Assembly: GCA_028823185.1 (NCBI GenBank) | Contig: JAPKBY010000113.1 | Location: 1 to 6,247, forward strand | Direction: 5' to 3' | DNA length: 6,247 nt | From: Planctomycetota bacterium | GTDB lineage: Bacteria > Planctomycetota > UBA1135 > GCA-002686595 | Part shown: positions 5,323 through 6,247 of the stretch, in pieces | Layout of the letters: each line of letters opens with the position of its first letter | Position numbering within the stretch: the first letter of the stretch is position 1 | Notes under the pieces: model-generated | Seen by the model: only the letters and a program-made list of their open reading frames with translations | Databases searched by the model: none | Told to the model about the DNA's origin: nothing | Position numbers and translations under genes: made by a program

Positions 5323-6247
5323 ATGATCTACAGCTTGCTCTTGTCCACTATCCTCGCCTCACCTCAGGGGTTTGACTTCACGATTCAATCCAGCGCTAGC
5401 AGCGTTGATTTAGCTGGGTCAGTGACCACTGGTATCGCTGGTGAGCTGATCGGCGATTGGGACGCTGCGTCGAACCCTGGTGGGACTCAGACTCGCCCCG
5501 GGCTGTTTGGCGGATCGGGGAACCTGCCCGCTGCTTGTGATATCGATGTGCAGGTAGGGATCGCTACCGGTGGAGTTCCGGAGGGATCTTTTCACTTAGA
5601 GCTCGACCTTGCTGGCTTAAGCCTCGACGTCACGGACCTTCAGCTAGAGCCTTTCGGTGCCAGCGGGACGACTGTCGATCTCTCGATGGTCTTTAGCTTT
5701 GAGACCTTCAGGACCTTCGCGCCGGACTCCCTCTATATAGGAGGCATCCCGCTGCCGATCCCCTTGGGCAGCGCAGCGCTGAACGACGCAATCTTCACGC
5801 AGTCCGGGCCCAGCACCTTGGGTGTCCTCGTGCCTGATGCGACCATCGCAGATCGTTACGCCTTTGCCGTGACAGTGCCTGCTGAGTTGAGCGCGAACGT
5901 CGACCTCCTCGGCAACATCTTTCCAGTCGGGCCGGTGCCCTTCGCCTATGTTCTCGCAGGCACTCTCGATGTCACCCCGACCTCTGTGATAGCGGTCGTG
6001 AGCGCAGACCAGAGCATCAATCAAAACATCCCTAACCCGGCGCCAGGCTCCTTCGGACCTTTGCCGCTTCTTCTGCCGACGATCTTGCCCCTCGGAAATA
6101 CAGCTTCGCTGCTCTTCACCGGGACGATCGCTGGGCTTGACCTCATCTTAGATGTGGATGTGGATGTGATCGCTGATGGCGTGCCTGCCGGGTGTGTCAC
6201 AGAGAGCTACTGCCTCGCAGCGCCAAACTCTGTGGGGGCGGGCGCGA
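5323..6247 (+). CDS. Secreted protein with planctomycete-type C-terminal domain (3' end outside window)
   Basis: The frame is open from ATG 5323 to the window edge: 308 residues plus one base, with no stop. Residues 1-12 (MIYSLLLSTILA) form a short hydrophobic signal without basic residues, with likely cleavage near Ala12-Ser13. The mature part is rich in Ala, Gly, Leu, Val, Asp and poor in Lys. It carries TRPGLFGGSGNLP (57-69), then alternating strand-like segments (FHLELDLAGLSLDVTDLQLE, 90-109; LFTGTIAGLDLILDVDVDV, 264-282). At 291-303 comes C-x4-YCLAAPNSVG. I associate this last motif with the start of a C-terminal domain of roughly 100 residues repeated across secreted planctomycete proteins; it is cut here. 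No enzyme motif is seen, so a surface, matrix or secreted structural role is a guess. An in-frame ATG at 5272 would add 17 residues but lies in a hairpin loop and would bury the signal peptide, so 5323 is preferred. Confidence 0.8.
   Translation, partial: MIYSLLLSTILASPQGFDFTIQSSASSVDLAGSVTTGIAGELIGDWDAASNPGGTQTRPGLFGGSGNLPAACDIDVQVGIATGGVPEGSFHLELDLAGLSLDVTDLQLEPFGASGTTVDLSMVFSFETFRTFAPDSLYIGGIPLPIPLGSAALNDAIFTQSGPSTLGVLVPDATIADRYAFAVTVPAELSANVDLLGNIFPVGPVPFAYVLAGTLDVTPTSVIAVVSADQSINQNIPNPAPGSFGPLPLLLPTILPLGNTASLLFTGTIAGLDLILDVDVDVIADGVPAGCVTESYCLAAPNSVGAGA
6151..6168 (+). repeat. Three tandem GATGTG hexamers
   Basis: GATGTG occurs three times in exact tandem and encodes DVDVDV (residues 277-282 of the last protein), an alternating strand-like segment. 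Perfect identity at the DNA level allows slippage in whole-codon steps, which would change strand length without breaking the frame. Confidence 0.75.

Noticed and set aside
5644..6024. 126-codon open frame on the - strand
   Set aside because: It lies fully inside the last gene, whose + frame has coherent strand patterns and a recognisable C-terminal motif; the antisense product has no recognisable features.
1..6247. CRISPR array, insertion sequence, tRNA or rRNA, defence or toxin-antitoxin module
   Set aside because: No regularly spaced repeats, transposase motifs, terminal inverted repeats, cloverleaf patterns or paired small toxin/antitoxin frames were seen on either strand.

Overview
The window reads as chromosomal DNA from a free-living, Gram-negative-type bacterium, most likely a planctomycete. 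Five genes all lie on the + strand: two are cut by the window edges and three are complete. The lineage call rests on three observations. The last gene ends in a Tyr-Cys...Pro-Asn-Ser-x-Gly motif and has a Pro-Gly-Leu-Phe-Gly-Gly-Ser-Gly-Asn segment, both of which I associate with secreted planctomycete proteins. Shine-Dalgarno sequences are mostly absent. The genes are dominated by large, poorly characterised exported proteins. This is inference, not proof.

Layout. Bases 1-368 hold the 3' end of scpB (chromosome segregation, condensin complex). After a 76-base gap, 445-2313 encode a 622-residue protein with one N-terminal membrane segment and a SurA/PpiD-like periplasmic chaperone layout. 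A 262-base gap with short AGAGGCC repeats and a small hairpin leads to a PhoD-family metallophosphoesterase (2576-3838). A 135-base gap leads to an extremely acidic secreted protein with two Gly/Arg-rich (RGG-type) tracts (3974-5038). Two hairpins follow its stop codon, the second a strong 37-base structure. A 284-base gap containing further hairpins leads to a secreted protein (from 5323) that runs off the right edge.

How the genes relate. scpB and the chaperone-like gene are close enough to share a transcript, but their roles differ. The last four products all appear to act in or beyond the periplasm: a chaperone, a phosphoesterase and two secreted proteins of unknown function. Only the phosphatase has a reasonably predictable enzymatic activity. 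There is no sign of a defence system, CRISPR array, mobile element, tRNA or rRNA. The most unusual items are the RGG-bearing acidic protein with its downstream hairpins and the structured leader of the last gene.
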